From VXLM01 sp965242665 (GTDB lineage Bacteria > Chloroflexota > Dehalococcoidia > Lucifugimonadales > VXLM01), in assembly GCA_965242665.1 (NCBI GenBank), contig OZ251484.1:1736001-1800000 (forward strand): a DNA stretch of 64,000 nt, written 5' to 3'. Positions within the stretch are counted from its first letter, which is position 1, and each line of letters begins with the position of its first letter. Position numbers and translations under genes: made by a program. Below are positions 16,342 through 25,363 of the stretch, piece after piece. Under the pieces are notes generated by a model, which did no database searches, had not been told where the DNA came from, and saw nothing but the letters and a program-made list of their open reading frames with translations.

Positions 16342-17094
16342 ATGTCCATATCCACCATGACGAGCGACGACATCCTCACCGCATCCATTGACGACCTCGA
16401 GCGGCGCATTCACGAATGCACCCTCTGCACCCTGGGTTCGAAGCGAACCAAGGCCGTCCCAGGCAACGGTTCGCTCACGGCCGACGTGATGTTCATTGGC
16501 GAAGGCCCCGGATACTACGAGGATCAGCAAGGCCTGCCGTTCGTTGGGCGCGCAGGGCAGCTGCTCAACGAGCTGCTCGCAGACGTCGGTATACGCCGGG
16601 AGGATGTGTTCGTCACCAACATGATCAAGTGCCGCGCGCCCAACAACCGCGACCCCCTCCCTATTGAGATCAAGACGTGCGCCCCGTATCTGGATCGTCA
16701 AATCACATTGATTTCTCCAAAGGTGATCGTCACGCTCGGCCGATACTCTACCGCAAAGTTCTTCCCAGATCAGCCGATCGGCAAGCTGCGGGGCGTTCCC
16801 GCAGAGTGGAACGGCATCATCGTTTGCCCGATGTACCATCCAGCCGCCGCACTGCGAAACTCCAATATCCGCGCCGCCCTCGAGAGAGACTTCCGCAAGA
16901 TTCCCGAACTCATCGAGAACGCCGACAGCGTACGCCTGCCCGCGTCTACCCAACCCGAAGCACAGACTCCGCAGATCGGACTCCTCGACAACCCATCTCA
17001 TCCGCATCATGCACACGCCAGCGGCTCGGCCCCTGAGAGCATCGCCGAACCAACGGACAAGACTCCCAATCCCGAACAACTCGGCTTGTTCTAG
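16342..17094 (+). CDS. Family 4 uracil-DNA glycosylase
   Basis: About 250 residues from the ATG at 16342; ATG at 16357 is possible and neither has a strong ribosome-binding site. The 4Fe-4S cluster ligands appear as CTLC near residue 25 and the later C-x(n)-C pair (KCRAPNNRDP...CAPYL). GEGPGYYEDQQGLPFVG is the active-site motif of family 4 enzymes and MYHPAAAL the distal catalytic motif. It removes uracil from DNA at deamination sites. The C-terminal 50 residues after FRKIPEL are low-complexity and not conserved in the family. Confidence 0.92.
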   Translation: MSISTMTSDDILTASIDDLERRIHECTLCTLGSKRTKAVPGNGSLTADVMFIGEGPGYYEDQQGLPFVGRAGQLLNELLADVGIRREDVFVTNMIKCRAPNNRDPLPIEIKTCAPYLDRQITLISPKVIVTLGRYSTAKFFPDQPIGKLRGVPAEWNGIIVCPMYHPAAALRNSNIRAALERDFRKIPELIENADSVRLPASTQPEAQTPQIGLLDNPSHPHHAHASGSAPESIAEPTDKTPNPEQLGLF

Positions 17095-17220
17095 CAGGTG
17101 CATCCCGTTCGACCCGCAAATCTTGCCGCGGCGAGGCATCCTATCCCCTTACTTCCTCACCGTTCATCTAGTAGAATATCAGATATGGACTCGACTCCGA
17201 CGGGAAGAGATGGCGATGAG

Positions 17221-18879
17221 ATGAATCGAACCCCAGTGCGCGTGATTCCGCTAGGCGGTCTCGGAGAGATCGGCAAGAACATGATGGTCATCGAATACGG
17301 GGACGACGCCGTGGTCATCGATGCCGGCGTGCTGTTTCCCGAGGAGAACATGCCTGGCGTCGACTTCGTCATTCCAGATATCTCCTACCTCCTCGAAAAC
17401 AAGGACCGAGTCAAAGCAATCCTGATTACCCACGGGCATGAAGACCACATCGGAGCCCTACCCTATATCGTCGGTCGACTCGACGCCCCCGTCTACTCTT
17501 CTCGGCTTACGCATGGGCTCATCGCCGTGAAGCTGCGCGAGCATGGACTCCTAGCCAGCACATCCCTGAACATCGTGGATCCGCACGTTCCCTTCACCGT
17601 CGGCAATCTGGAAGTCGAGTTCTTCCGGGTATGCCACTCCATACCCGACGCCATGGGCATCGCCGTCAGAACGCCCATTGGAATCGTCGTCCATACCGGC
17701 GACTTCAAGATCGACCATACCCCAGCGGACGGAAGACCGACCGACTTCTCCGCGCTCTCGCAAATGGCGGACGAAGGAGTCCTCCTCTTGTGCTCCGACT
17801 CCACCTACGCCGAAGTGGACGGCTACACCCAGTCGGAACAAGTAGTAGGCGAGGCGCTCGACCGCGAGATCGGCCAGGCCGACGGGCGGGTCATGGTCGC
17901 TACGTTCGCCTCACTGATCTCGCGGATGCAGCAGGTCATCGACGCATCAGTGAAATACGACCGCAAAGTTACCGTGGTCGGGCGGAGCATGGTGAACAAC
18001 GTGAAGATAGCCAGGAAGATGGGCTACTTGGACGTGCCCGACGATACCATAGTCTCCATGAACGAGGCCCGCTCCCTCCCGCACGATGAGGTCGTCATCC
18101 TCGCTACCGGCGCACAAGGCGAGCCCACATCCGCCCTCGTCCGCATCGCCAACCGGGAGCATCAGGACATCGAGATCGAGCCCGGCGACACGGTCATCGT
18201 CTCCGCGTCTCCCATCCCAGGAAACGAGACGGTCGTATCCCGCACGATCGACAACCTCCTCCGCCAGGGGGCGAAAGTGCTCTACAGCCGCATCGCCACG
18301 GTTCACGTGCACGGCCACGCCAGCCGCGAAGAACTCAAGATGATGATAAACCTCGTCAAACCGAGGTTCTTCGTGCCAGTGCACGGCGAATACCGACACC
18401 TCGCAGCGCACGCCGACCTCGCAGTTTCGCTCGGCATTCCCCCAGAAAATACCTTCGTCCTCGAAGACGGAGACGCGCTCGCTCTGTGGAAACACTCCGG
18501 CGAAATCGTCGACGAAGTGCCGGCCGGCCACGTCTATATCGACGGCCATAGCATGTGGAACGACGGAAGCAAGGTGCTCGACGAACGGCGCAAGCTGGCA
18601 CGGGACGGCGTGGTCGCCGTTACCGTCATGATCGACAAGGATACGGGCGAGTTCGTCAACCATCCGCTCGTCAAGTCGTCCGGCTTCGTCGATGCAGACG
18701 GCATGGACGGACTGCTCGCGCATGCCTCGGATATCGTCCTGGACGCCATTCAGGGACTCGGCGCGGACGAGCGCGGAAACGGCAGGATCGACTCCACAGT
18801 CAAGCGCGCAACTTCCAAATACCTGTACGGCGAAACGCGGATGCGCCCGACCATTCTCGTCCAAACCGAACTGGTGTAG
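17221..18879 (+). CDS. rnj: Ribonuclease J
   Basis: 552 residues from the ATG at 17221, the usual RNase J length; ATGs at 17185 and 17212 would add a short non-conserved tail. RVIPLGGLGEIGKNM opens the metallo-beta-lactamase domain, with the HGHEDHIGALPY zinc motif, HTGDFKID and the beta-CASP region GNETVVSRTIDNLLR; VHVHGHASREELKMM and FVPVHGEYRHL complete the active site. RNase J is a 5'-3' exo- and endonuclease for mRNA turnover and rRNA maturation. The pilin-like gene follows after 2 bp. Confidence 0.95.
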   Translation: MNRTPVRVIPLGGLGEIGKNMMVIEYGDDAVVIDAGVLFPEENMPGVDFVIPDISYLLENKDRVKAILITHGHEDHIGALPYIVGRLDAPVYSSRLTHGLIAVKLREHGLLASTSLNIVDPHVPFTVGNLEVEFFRVCHSIPDAMGIAVRTPIGIVVHTGDFKIDHTPADGRPTDFSALSQMADEGVLLLCSDSTYAEVDGYTQSEQVVGEALDREIGQADGRVMVATFASLISRMQQVIDASVKYDRKVTVVGRSMVNNVKIARKMGYLDVPDDTIVSMNEARSLPHDEVVILATGAQGEPTSALVRIANREHQDIEIEPGDTVIVSASPIPGNETVVSRTIDNLLRQGAKVLYSRIATVHVHGHASREELKMMINLVKPRFFVPVHGEYRHLAAHADLAVSLGIPPENTFVLEDGDALALWKHSGEIVDEVPAGHVYIDGHSMWNDGSKVLDERRKLARDGVVAVTVMIDKDTGEFVNHPLVKSSGFVDADGMDGLLAHASDIVLDAIQGLGADERGNGRIDSTVKRATSKYLYGETRMRPTILVQTELV

Positions 18880-18881
18880 CC

Positions 18882-19880
18882 ATGCGCGCCAAAGTTCGAA
18901 TACCCCGCGCAACACGCAAGACCAACGAAGCGGCCTCCGAATCCGGCGTCACCCTCATCGAACTCGTCGTCGTCATCGCCATCATCGGCATCCTCATCGC
19001 CATCACCGTACCAACCATCAGAGGCTTCCTCGAAAACGCCAGAAGGCAAGCCCACGAAGCCGACCGCAGAACCATACAAGTCGCAGTCGACGCCTACTAC
19101 ACCAGCACGAACAACGACAGACACGAAGGGCAACGCCAGTATCCTATAATGGGGAAACACAAGGAAGAACTTAAGCGTGGGGCAATACGTGCGTTGCTTT
19201 GTAGGACTATGACTCCAACCGAAATCACATTCGATGAATATGAAGGAGATGAGTCGGCTAGGCATCCGTTTAGAGGCACCCAGGGGGGGACTCCTAGGTG
19301 GCAGGAGGGGACCGGCGATGCAGCCGATGGCATCAGGAATCATGCAGAGTCTCCGAAGGTTGAGAAACTGTACTGTCCAGCGTTGTTGGACTCAACTAGC
19401 GTGTCAGCTCCGCCTGCTACCGACGCCGAGGATGGTGGCCTTGAAGACCATTGGCTGGGTGCTCATGTGTGGAGAGACCCGGCAGACGCAGACTATTGTG
19501 TCCGTAAGCCAAGCGACCAAGCGCAAAGTACTTCTCCTAGTGGTCAACCCGATCCCAATCGCTGCTTGGTAATCGACAGCCGGGACTACCTCATCGACTT
19601 CTGTGAATTGATCGAGACTGAGTTCATCGAGGAATTCCCAAGGTCTGCGTCCCTTGATCACGATCGTGGTTGCTTGGACGCAGGCGGGGAAACGCCCGGC
19701 GAACCCGTCGACGCGACTACAATGACCCCGGAAGATGCCGCCGACCCGCCCGAAGAGAATCTCCCGGGCAGCTATACGTGGTACGTGGACGAGGTCGGCA
19801 GGGTCGAAAGCCTCTACTACTACTTCCCCACCTCGTCCGACCCGGACAACCGAGGGTACTTTTCTGGCGTGTACCCATAG
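18882..19880 (+). CDS. Type IV pilin-like (pseudopilin) protein
   Basis: 332 residues, starting 2 bp after RNase J. The class III signal is clear: a basic leader then ESG, cleavage, and VTLIELVVVIAIIGILIAITVP with the conserved Glu at position 5 of the mature chain. The helix continues ENARRQAHEADRRTIQVAVDAYY as in major pilins and pseudopilins. The remaining 250 residues are acidic, cysteine-containing and not recognised, with AT-richer DNA at 19130-19470. No pilus assembly genes are nearby. The product is expected at the outer face of the membrane. Confidence 0.85.
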   Translation: MRAKVRIPRATRKTNEAASESGVTLIELVVVIAIIGILIAITVPTIRGFLENARRQAHEADRRTIQVAVDAYYTSTNNDRHEGQRQYPIMGKHKEELKRGAIRALLCRTMTPTEITFDEYEGDESARHPFRGTQGGTPRWQEGTGDAADGIRNHAESPKVEKLYCPALLDSTSVSAPPATDAEDGGLEDHWLGAHVWRDPADADYCVRKPSDQAQSTSPSGQPDPNRCLVIDSRDYLIDFCELIETEFIEEFPRSASLDHDRGCLDAGGETPGEPVDATTMTPEDAADPPEENLPGSYTWYVDEVGRVESLYYYFPTSSDPDNRGYFSGVYP

Positions 19881-20098
19881 GGTGGTTCCGGGTACTCTTG
19901 CGATGTCGCCTGCCCCGCGTCGGAAATCCCGCGCAGTGACAAATCGAACGAAACCCCATTCTTCGGCTATGTGCCGTGCGCCGTCTCGATGCGAACCGCA
20001 TTGGGAATCCCACTCGCGCTCACGCGAGTCGACAGTCATGGTATCCTCACATGTGACCGTGTACGGTCTCTATACGATCCATTAGGGAGGGCCCGCAG

Positions 20099-20887
20099 GT
20101 GAACACTCCTGTCGTCGACATGCACAGCCACGTTGGCCGCCAAACACACTATCGGATGCACGATGCCCCCGATCCCTACGTGCGGGTCATGGACGCCGCG
20201 GGCGTGGACGCCGCGCCCGTCAGCTGCATCTTCTGGGACACCGCGCGCTCCTGCAACGACCGCGTCGCGGATTTCGTCGCACTCCACCCGGATAGATTCT
20301 TCGGCGTCGCCTACGTCACTCCCCGTTACCCCGACGAGGCGCTGTCGGAGCTGGAGCGCGTGTTTCAACTGCCAGAGTTCAAGATGCTCAAGCTCTATCC
20401 CGATTACCTGGGCAAGCCCATCGACGACCCGTCGTACTTCCCGATCTTCGAGTGGTGCGACGACCGCCGAATCGTCGTCAAGAGCCACAGCTCCTACACG
20501 AGCGAAACCGATACCCTCACGGCCCCAGAGCGGTTCATCGCGCTGGCGCAAGCGTATCCGAACATCCGCTGGGTACTCGGGCACTCCGGCAACGCAATGC
20601 CCGGCCAGATCCAGGCCGTCGAAGCGGCTCAATCCTCCAGGAACATCTGGCTGGAAACTTGCACCTCCCACGGTGAACACGGCACCATCGAGTTCCTCGT
20701 GGACGGCGCCGGCGCAGACCGCGTCCTCTACGGTTCCGACATGCCGCTCATGGACGCCAGATACCAGATCGCACGCATCGCCGCCGCCGACCTCGACGAC
20801 CACGCCAAGCGCCGCGTCCTCGGACTCAACGCAATCGACCTGCTCGATCTCGACGTGTCCAGGCTGTCCCGCGCTGGGGGCCAATGA
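20099..20887 (+). CDS. Amidohydrolase_2 family metal-dependent hydrolase
   Basis: 262 residues from GTG with a GGGAGGG box upstream. DMHSHVGR supplies the N-terminal HxH metal ligands, VKSHSSYTSE and LGHSGNAMP the central histidines, and LYGSDMPLMD the catalytic Asp near the C-terminus: the pattern of Amidohydrolase_2 (aminocarboxymuconate-decarboxylase-like) TIM-barrels. The natural substrate is unknown. It stands alone, convergent with the next gene. Confidence 0.85.
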   Translation: MNTPVVDMHSHVGRQTHYRMHDAPDPYVRVMDAAGVDAAPVSCIFWDTARSCNDRVADFVALHPDRFFGVAYVTPRYPDEALSELERVFQLPEFKMLKLYPDYLGKPIDDPSYFPIFEWCDDRRIVVKSHSSYTSETDTLTAPERFIALAQAYPNIRWVLGHSGNAMPGQIQAVEAAQSSRNIWLETCTSHGEHGTIEFLVDGAGADRVLYGSDMPLMDARYQIARIAAADLDDHAKRRVLGLNAIDLLDLDVSRLSRAGGQ

Positions 20888-20963
20888 CTGCCCCCGCGCA
20901 CCCATCCTCATCCTATTCAGTCGCGGCGCAAAGCGACGAGGATAGCCGGATTCCCGCGAGATC

Positions 20964-21830
20964 TTACCCCCACGGTATCTCGCGCATCTCCTCCGCCCAG
21001 ATGATCGGCCCGTCGTAGACGCTCCGCACCTCCCCAATCGCCTGGGTGTGAGACTCCGGATCCTCCAACTCCAAACTCTGATGCACCAATAGCATCTTCC
21101 TCACTCCCGCATCTGTCGCCGTGCGACCGGCCCCAACCGTGTTCGTCTCGTATCGACCAGCGAACTCATTGGCAGGGTTGTCCCGCAGACGAATGCACTC
21201 CATCACCAACAAATCCGCTCCCGCAGCCAACTCCGTCAACGAATCGCACGGCCGCGTGTCTCCCGAAAAGACGATCGACCCCTCCGGACTGTCGATTCGG
21301 TACGCAAGCGAATCGAGGTACGGCTGGACATGTTCGACGCGTGCAGCCGTCACCTCCCAATCCCTCCCGCTTGCGACCCTGCCCGGCGCGACATCTCTCG
21401 CGTGAACCCGCGGCACGCGCCGAGGCAAGACTCCGCCGCGGCTCCGATACGCCCCCAGACTCAACGGGTGATTCGTCCGCGCAACGATGTCGTGCCAGTA
21501 CGCCCCCACGCCCTCTCCGATGATCCGCTCCGTCAACTGCTCCGTCAACGTCGGGCCGTACACATGCATTTCGTTCTCCTTGCCAATCGACATATCGAAC
21601 CGCGCAAGCAAGAACGCCGGATAGTCGGCGTCATGGTCGGAGTGGTGATGCGTGAAGAAGAGATGATCTACCTCCGTTGCCTTGAATCCCGCGCGGTACA
21701 TCTTGTACGTCGCAGCGAACCCGCAGTCGAACATCATCCACTCCCCCGCAATCTGCACCAAGAACGACGATCCCCAACGCAACGGACTCGGCGCCGGCGT
21801 ACCCGACCCCAAAACGATTACCCGCGGCAT
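20964..21830 (-). CDS. Metallo-beta-lactamase fold hydrolase (RNase Z/arylsulfatase-like)
   Basis: 288 residues from the ATG at 21830, with TTGGAGGG upstream; the frame is open further but without support. VLGSGTPAPSPLRWGSSFLV and FFTHHHSDHDADYP (HxHxDH zinc site) with IVFSGDTRPCDSLTELA and VHQSLE near the C-terminus are typical of RNase Z-like metallohydrolases. The tRNase Z exosite is not evident, so an MBL-fold hydrolase of unknown substrate is the safer call. Confidence 0.8.
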   Translation of the reverse strand: MPRVIVLGSGTPAPSPLRWGSSFLVQIAGEWMMFDCGFAATYKMYRAGFKATEVDHLFFTHHHSDHDADYPAFLLARFDMSIGKENEMHVYGPTLTEQLTERIIGEGVGAYWHDIVARTNHPLSLGAYRSRGGVLPRRVPRVHARDVAPGRVASGRDWEVTAARVEHVQPYLDSLAYRIDSPEGSIVFSGDTRPCDSLTELAAGADLLVMECIRLRDNPANEFAGRYETNTVGAGRTATDAGVRKMLLVHQSLELEDPESHTQAIGEVRSVYDGPIIWAEEMREIPWG

Positions 21831-22022
21831 GGCCCTCCAACTCCCTTCCATGAAATCGCATCGACAACCGCTATTGTACCCCACGGATACCCGCCGCGCA
21901 CCAAGCCTCATGGCGGCACCGCTTCCCGTCGCGCACCAAACCTCATGGCACCGCGCCGCTTCCCGCCGTCATACCAAACCTTCTATCGTCATTCCCGCAC
22001 CATCCCACGTAATTCCGCTCCT

Positions 22023-22405
22023 TATATCGTCATTCCCGCGTAGGCGGGAATCTAGCGTCCTGCGTCCAAAGCGTGTACTCACAGGCAGACCCGCGCCTCG
22101 ACAAATCCAAGCGTTGCATGGGGGGCGGCGGGATGGATTCCCGCCTACGCGGGAATGACCGGATACGGCTGACGAGGAGCCTGACGTCGGGGGATGGATC
22201 CCCGCCTACGCAGGAATGACCGGATACGGCTGACGAGGAGCCTGACGTCGGGGAATGGATCCCCACCTACGCGGGAATGACCGGATACGGCTGATGAGGA
22301 AGCCTGACGTCACGGGATGGATTCCCGCCTTCGCGGGAATGACCGGATACGGCTGACGAGGAGCCTGACGTCGGAGAATGGATTCCCGCCTTCGCGGGAA
22401 TGACG
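22023..22405. repeat. REP-like palindromes and a 61-bp tandem array
   Basis: The palindrome TTCCCGCCTACGCGGGAA and variants recur at about 22035, 22137, 22198, 22260, 22321 and 22382. From 22141 the palindrome is part of a whole tandem unit of 61-62 bp (starts at 22141, 22202, 22263, 22325 and a partial at 22386) containing GGATACGGCTGACGAGGAGC. Units differ by a few bases. The same palindrome type recurs after tyrS and after each glycosyltransferase gene. Non-coding. Confidence 0.85.
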
Positions 22406-22459
22406 GCTCCCCCAGTCGTAATGCCGAAAAAGTAAACGGAACCCCCAGCGGCGTCTGTC

Positions 22460-22489
22460 TTGACATGCGGCTCCGATATATTGTATAGT
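22460..22489 (+). promoter_or_regulatory. Promoter of the aromatic amino-acid operon
   Basis: TTGACA at 22460-22465 is a perfect -35 box; TATAGT at 22484-22489 is a 5/6 match to the -10 box with an 18-bp spacer. Transcription should start near 22496, only a few bases before the leader peptide ATG at 22500, so that ORF would be translated from a nearly leaderless mRNA. Confidence 0.8.
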
Positions 22490-22499
22490 ATGAGATAAG

Positions 22500-22586
22500 A
22501 TGCGAAAGTCCGAGTTGCGCGCATATTATTACTTCTATTTTTCCGGCCCAACGGTTGCCGGAGGAGGACTGGTGCGCGGGACATAG
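22500..22586 (+). CDS. Attenuation leader peptide with Tyr/Phe run
   Basis: 28 codons then TAG. Codons 9-14 (22524-22541) read Tyr-Tyr-Tyr-Phe-Tyr-Phe, the end products of the pathway encoded downstream. It is followed by mutually exclusive antiterminator and terminator stems, as in classic phe/tyr/trp attenuators. No Shine-Dalgarno is seen, but the start lies within a few bases of the predicted transcription start, so leaderless initiation is likely. It should act in cis through ribosome stalling; the peptide itself probably has no function. Confidence 0.85.
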   Translation: MRKSELRAYYYFYFSGPTVAGGGLVRGT

Positions 22587-22638
22587 GACGGCGAGCATCC
22601 CCAGCGAAAACACCGAGACCTCAACCGGCAGCGGTTGG
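22548..22638 (+). promoter_or_regulatory. Antiterminator pairing of the aromatic operon leader
   Basis: CCAACGGTTGCCGG at 22548-22561 can pair with CCGGCAGCGGTTGG at 22625-22638: 13 of 14 positions, one of them a G-T pair, with a single mismatch. The 3' partner includes the end of the 5' arm, the loop and part of the 3' arm of the terminator, so the two structures exclude each other. The 5' partner lies inside the leader peptide coding region just after the Tyr/Phe codons, so ribosome position decides whether it is free. Confidence 0.75.
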
Positions 22639-22646
22639 GGTCTTTT
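22616..22646 (+). terminator. Intrinsic terminator (attenuator) before the DAHP synthase gene
   Basis: A 12-bp stem (22616-22627 with 22632-22643, one G-T pair) with loop GCAG is followed by TTTT. It lies between the leader peptide stop (22586) and the ribosome-binding site of the DAHP synthase gene (AAGGAG, 22655-22660), so it can stop transcription before the structural genes. Confidence 0.85.
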
Positions 22647-22667
22647 CATGTAAGAAGGAGTATCGAA

Positions 22668-23729
22668 ATGACGGAGACGGCCGTACAGGATGTGAACGTG
22701 TTGAAAACGGAACAGCTGCCGCCCCCCTCGGATCTCGCTGATGCGCTGCCGATCACGGACAGAGCTCAGGCGACGGTCTTGCGGGGGCGAAGGGAGATTC
22801 AAGCGATTCTCCGCGGGGACGACTCGCGGTTCCTCGTCATCACCGGGCCGTGCTCGATCCACGACGAGGATGCCGCACTGGAATACGCGCGAAGGCTAAC
22901 GGAAGTGGGAAGGCGCTATGAGGACAAAATTCTCGTCGTCATGCGGGTGTACTTCGAAAAGCCAAGAACAACCGTCGGCTGGAAGGGGCTGTTGTACGAT
23001 CCTCATTTGAACGACACGTTCGACATCGCGGCAGGCTTGGAGAAGGGCAGGAAGCTGTTGTTGGACGTTGCGGAGATGGGGATGCCAGCTGCGACGGAGT
23101 TCCTCGACCCCATCGTGCCGCAGTACTTGGCCGACCTCGTCAGCTGGGTTGCGATTGGGGCGCGCACGACCGAAAGCCAAACGCACAGGCAGATGGCCAG
23201 CGGTCTGAGTATGCCTGTTGGGTTCAAGAATGGAACGGACGGCAGCACGAAGATCGCAGTCGACGCGATGGTCTCGGCGCGTGCGCGGCACGGATTCCTC
23301 GGCATCGATCGGTCTGGGCACACGTCGATCATACACACGGCCGGCAACGCATACGGACATCTCGTTCTGCGGGGAGCGAATGGAGGACCGAACTTCGACT
23401 CCGCGTCTGTCGCCTCCGCCCAGCAGCAGCTTCAGGAAGGCGGCGTGCCCTCGCAACTCCTCGTCGATTGCAGCCATGGAAACTGCAACAAGGACTATAC
23501 GAAGATGCGCATAGCGTTCGAGAGCGTCGTCGATCAGCGCGTCCGCGGAAACGCCGGAGTCATCGGCGCCATGCTCGAAAGCAACCTCAATCCGGGGAAC
23601 CAGAAGATCGATGTCGGTCTGTCCAAGCTCGACTACGGGGTTTCCATTACCGATCCATGCATCGGTTGGGACGAGACCCAAGAACTGCTTGGCTGGGCGT
23701 ATGCTCGGCTGGGCGGTTCTGATTCTTGA
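22668..23729 (+). CDS. aroG: 3-deoxy-D-arabino-heptulosonate 7-phosphate (DAHP) synthase, class I
   Basis: 353 residues from the ATG at 22668, with AAGGAG eight bases upstream. Class I AroF/G/H signatures: LRGRREIQAILRGDDSRFLV, ITGPCSIHDEDAALEYARRL, VMRVYFEKPRTTVGWKG, IGARTTESQTHRQMASGLSM and a C-terminal DCSHGNCNKDY with GVSITDPCIGW. It joins phosphoenolpyruvate and erythrose 4-phosphate, the first step of the shikimate pathway. The upstream Tyr/Phe attenuator suggests transcriptional control by Tyr and Phe. The next gene overlaps its stop. Confidence 0.96.
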   Translation: MTETAVQDVNVLKTEQLPPPSDLADALPITDRAQATVLRGRREIQAILRGDDSRFLVITGPCSIHDEDAALEYARRLTEVGRRYEDKILVVMRVYFEKPRTTVGWKGLLYDPHLNDTFDIAAGLEKGRKLLLDVAEMGMPAATEFLDPIVPQYLADLVSWVAIGARTTESQTHRQMASGLSMPVGFKNGTDGSTKIAVDAMVSARARHGFLGIDRSGHTSIIHTAGNAYGHLVLRGANGGPNFDSASVASAQQQLQEGGVPSQLLVDCSHGNCNKDYTKMRIAFESVVDQRVRGNAGVIGAMLESNLNPGNQKIDVGLSKLDYGVSITDPCIGWDETQELLGWAYARLGGSDS

Positions 23730-24496
23730 TGATGCAGACCCATGCCTGTGATACACTTCAACAACGCGACATGACCAGCATCGAAACGCAGCCGGAGACA
23801 TTGCAGAGCGTGGAACGACGCCGCGTGCCGTGGCGCGCGTCCGACGCAATGATCGGAGTAGGCATCGTCGCCAGCGGCGGCATCGTGTCCGTTCTTGCGC
23901 TCGCGGCGCTGCAAGACGGCAGGGATCCGCAAGGAGGCGCAAGCACTCTATTCGTGCTGCTCGCGCTCCATATCCTGATGGTCGCGACGGTTTGGCTGTT
24001 CGCAGTCAAGAAGCGCGGCGCGCGTTGGGAGAACCTTGGGATTCGGGTAGACGGCCTCCGTTGGCCTGCAATCGTCGGATGGGCGGCCCTGGGGCTGATG
24101 CTGAGCCTCGCCTCCACCGCAGCCTACGTTGCCATCGTGACCGCGACCGGAATCGAATGGCTGCAACCGCAGTCCCCGCTTACCGACGAGCTGCTTGGAC
24201 AGGGGCCGACCAGGGCGCTCTCGGTAGGCGTCCTCGTCGCGCTGGGCCCTGCCGCGGAAGAGGTCTTCTTTCGCGGGTTCTTGCTTGCTCCGCTCGTACA
24301 GGGTATCGGAGCCGTTCCGGGCGTCGCCGCGGCATCCGCGGTCTTCGCAGTCGCGCACGGCGACATCGCGGTCGTCCTGCCGGTGTTCGTCAGCGGCGTC
24401 ATCCTGTCGTGGCTATACGTGCGGACGGGTTCGCTCTGGCCTTCCTTCCTGGCGCACTCCGCACAAAACTCACTCGCGGTGGCTTTCGTAACATGA
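23729..24496 (+). CDS. CPBP family intramembrane metalloprotease
   Basis: About 255 residues; the start overlaps the DAHP synthase stop (TGATG). Several hydrophobic spans, then the CPBP/Abi motif 1 AAEEVFFRGFLL (EExxxR) and motif 2 histidines in VAHGDIAV and LAHSAQNSLA. These proteases cleave prenylated or other membrane substrates. Its place inside an aromatic amino-acid operon (4-bp overlap with trpA) is conserved spacing rather than obvious function; the role here is unknown. Confidence 0.85.
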   Translation: MMQTHACDTLQQRDMTSIETQPETLQSVERRRVPWRASDAMIGVGIVASGGIVSVLALAALQDGRDPQGGASTLFVLLALHILMVATVWLFAVKKRGARWENLGIRVDGLRWPAIVGWAALGLMLSLASTAAYVAIVTATGIEWLQPQSPLTDELLGQGPTRALSVGVLVALGPAAEEVFFRGFLLAPLVQGIGAVPGVAAASAVFAVAHGDIAVVLPVFVSGVILSWLYVRTGSLWPSFLAHSAQNSLAVAFVT

Positions 24497-25293
24497 TCGT
24501 CTCGAACCGGCTGGACCGAACTCTCCAAGAGGCCCGCGCCAGGGGAACGACCGTTCTTTCTCCATTCATTACGGTTGGTTTTCCCGACGTTCGGACGTCC
24601 ATCGAAATCGCGGACGCCGTCCTGCGGAACGGCGGCGACTTTCTGGAAATCGGAGTCCCGTTTAGCGACCCAATCGCAGACGGGCCTACAGTACAAAGAA
24701 CGAGCTTCCACGCGCTGACCCAAGGAGTCACGGTGGGGACTTGCTTGGACGCGGTTCGCCAGCTGCGCTCGAACGGCATCGAATCGCCCTTGATGTTGAT
24801 GGGGTACTTCAACCCGTTCCTTCGATACGGAGTGCGCGAACTCGCGGTGGACGCCCAAGAGGCGGGCGTCGATGGAATCATCGTTCCCGACCTTCCTCCG
24901 GAGGAGTCGTCGGAGTTCCAAGCACTCTTTGCGGAGCGCGGCATCCATCAAATTCACATGGCCGCGCTCACGAGCGACGACGCGCGCGTCGAATACATCA
25001 GCGAGCGGGCCGGCGGATTCATCTACTGCGTTGCGGTGCTGGGCGTGACTGGCGCGCGCGCGGAAATCCGAGCGGACGCGGCGCGTCTCGTGGAGCGCGT
25101 CAAACGCTATACGGATGTGCCCGTGCTCCAGGGGTTCGGCGTTTCGAGCAAGGCGCATATCGACGCCATCGCAGCGTATGCGGATGGGGCGATCGTTGCC
25201 AGCGCCATGTTCGACGCCATCGAAGAGGCTCCCGATGGACGGGAAGTGGAGGCGGCAGTCGAGTTCGTTCGGGGCCTGAAAGGACTTTCGTGA
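24493..25293 (+). CDS. trpA: Tryptophan synthase alpha chain
   Basis: 266 residues, normal for TrpA; start ATGA overlaps the CPBP stop. FITVGFPDVRTSIEIA, LEIGVPFSDPIADGPTVQ with the catalytic Glu and Asp, GVDGIIVPDLPPEES with the second catalytic Asp region, and VLQGFGVSSKAHI bind indole-glycerol phosphate. It cleaves that substrate to indole, which passes to TrpB. trpB and the other trp genes are not in this window, so trpA here is separated from them. Confidence 0.96.
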   Translation: MIVSNRLDRTLQEARARGTTVLSPFITVGFPDVRTSIEIADAVLRNGGDFLEIGVPFSDPIADGPTVQRTSFHALTQGVTVGTCLDAVRQLRSNGIESPLMLMGYFNPFLRYGVRELAVDAQEAGVDGIIVPDLPPEESSEFQALFAERGIHQIHMAALTSDDARVEYISERAGGFIYCVAVLGVTGARAEIRADAARLVERVKRYTDVPVLQGFGVSSKAHIDAIAAYADGAIVASAMFDAIEEAPDGREVEAAVEFVRGLKGLS

Positions 25294-25363
25294 ATGTCGG
25301 CGCGGGTTCGAGCGGGCAAGACGCAAACTCGATAGAGTAGGAAGCGGATACGGAAAGGGCAAA

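Noticed and set aside
22141..22405. The 61-bp tandem array as a CRISPR array
   Set aside because: The whole unit is conserved, with no unique spacers, so it is a tandem repeat.
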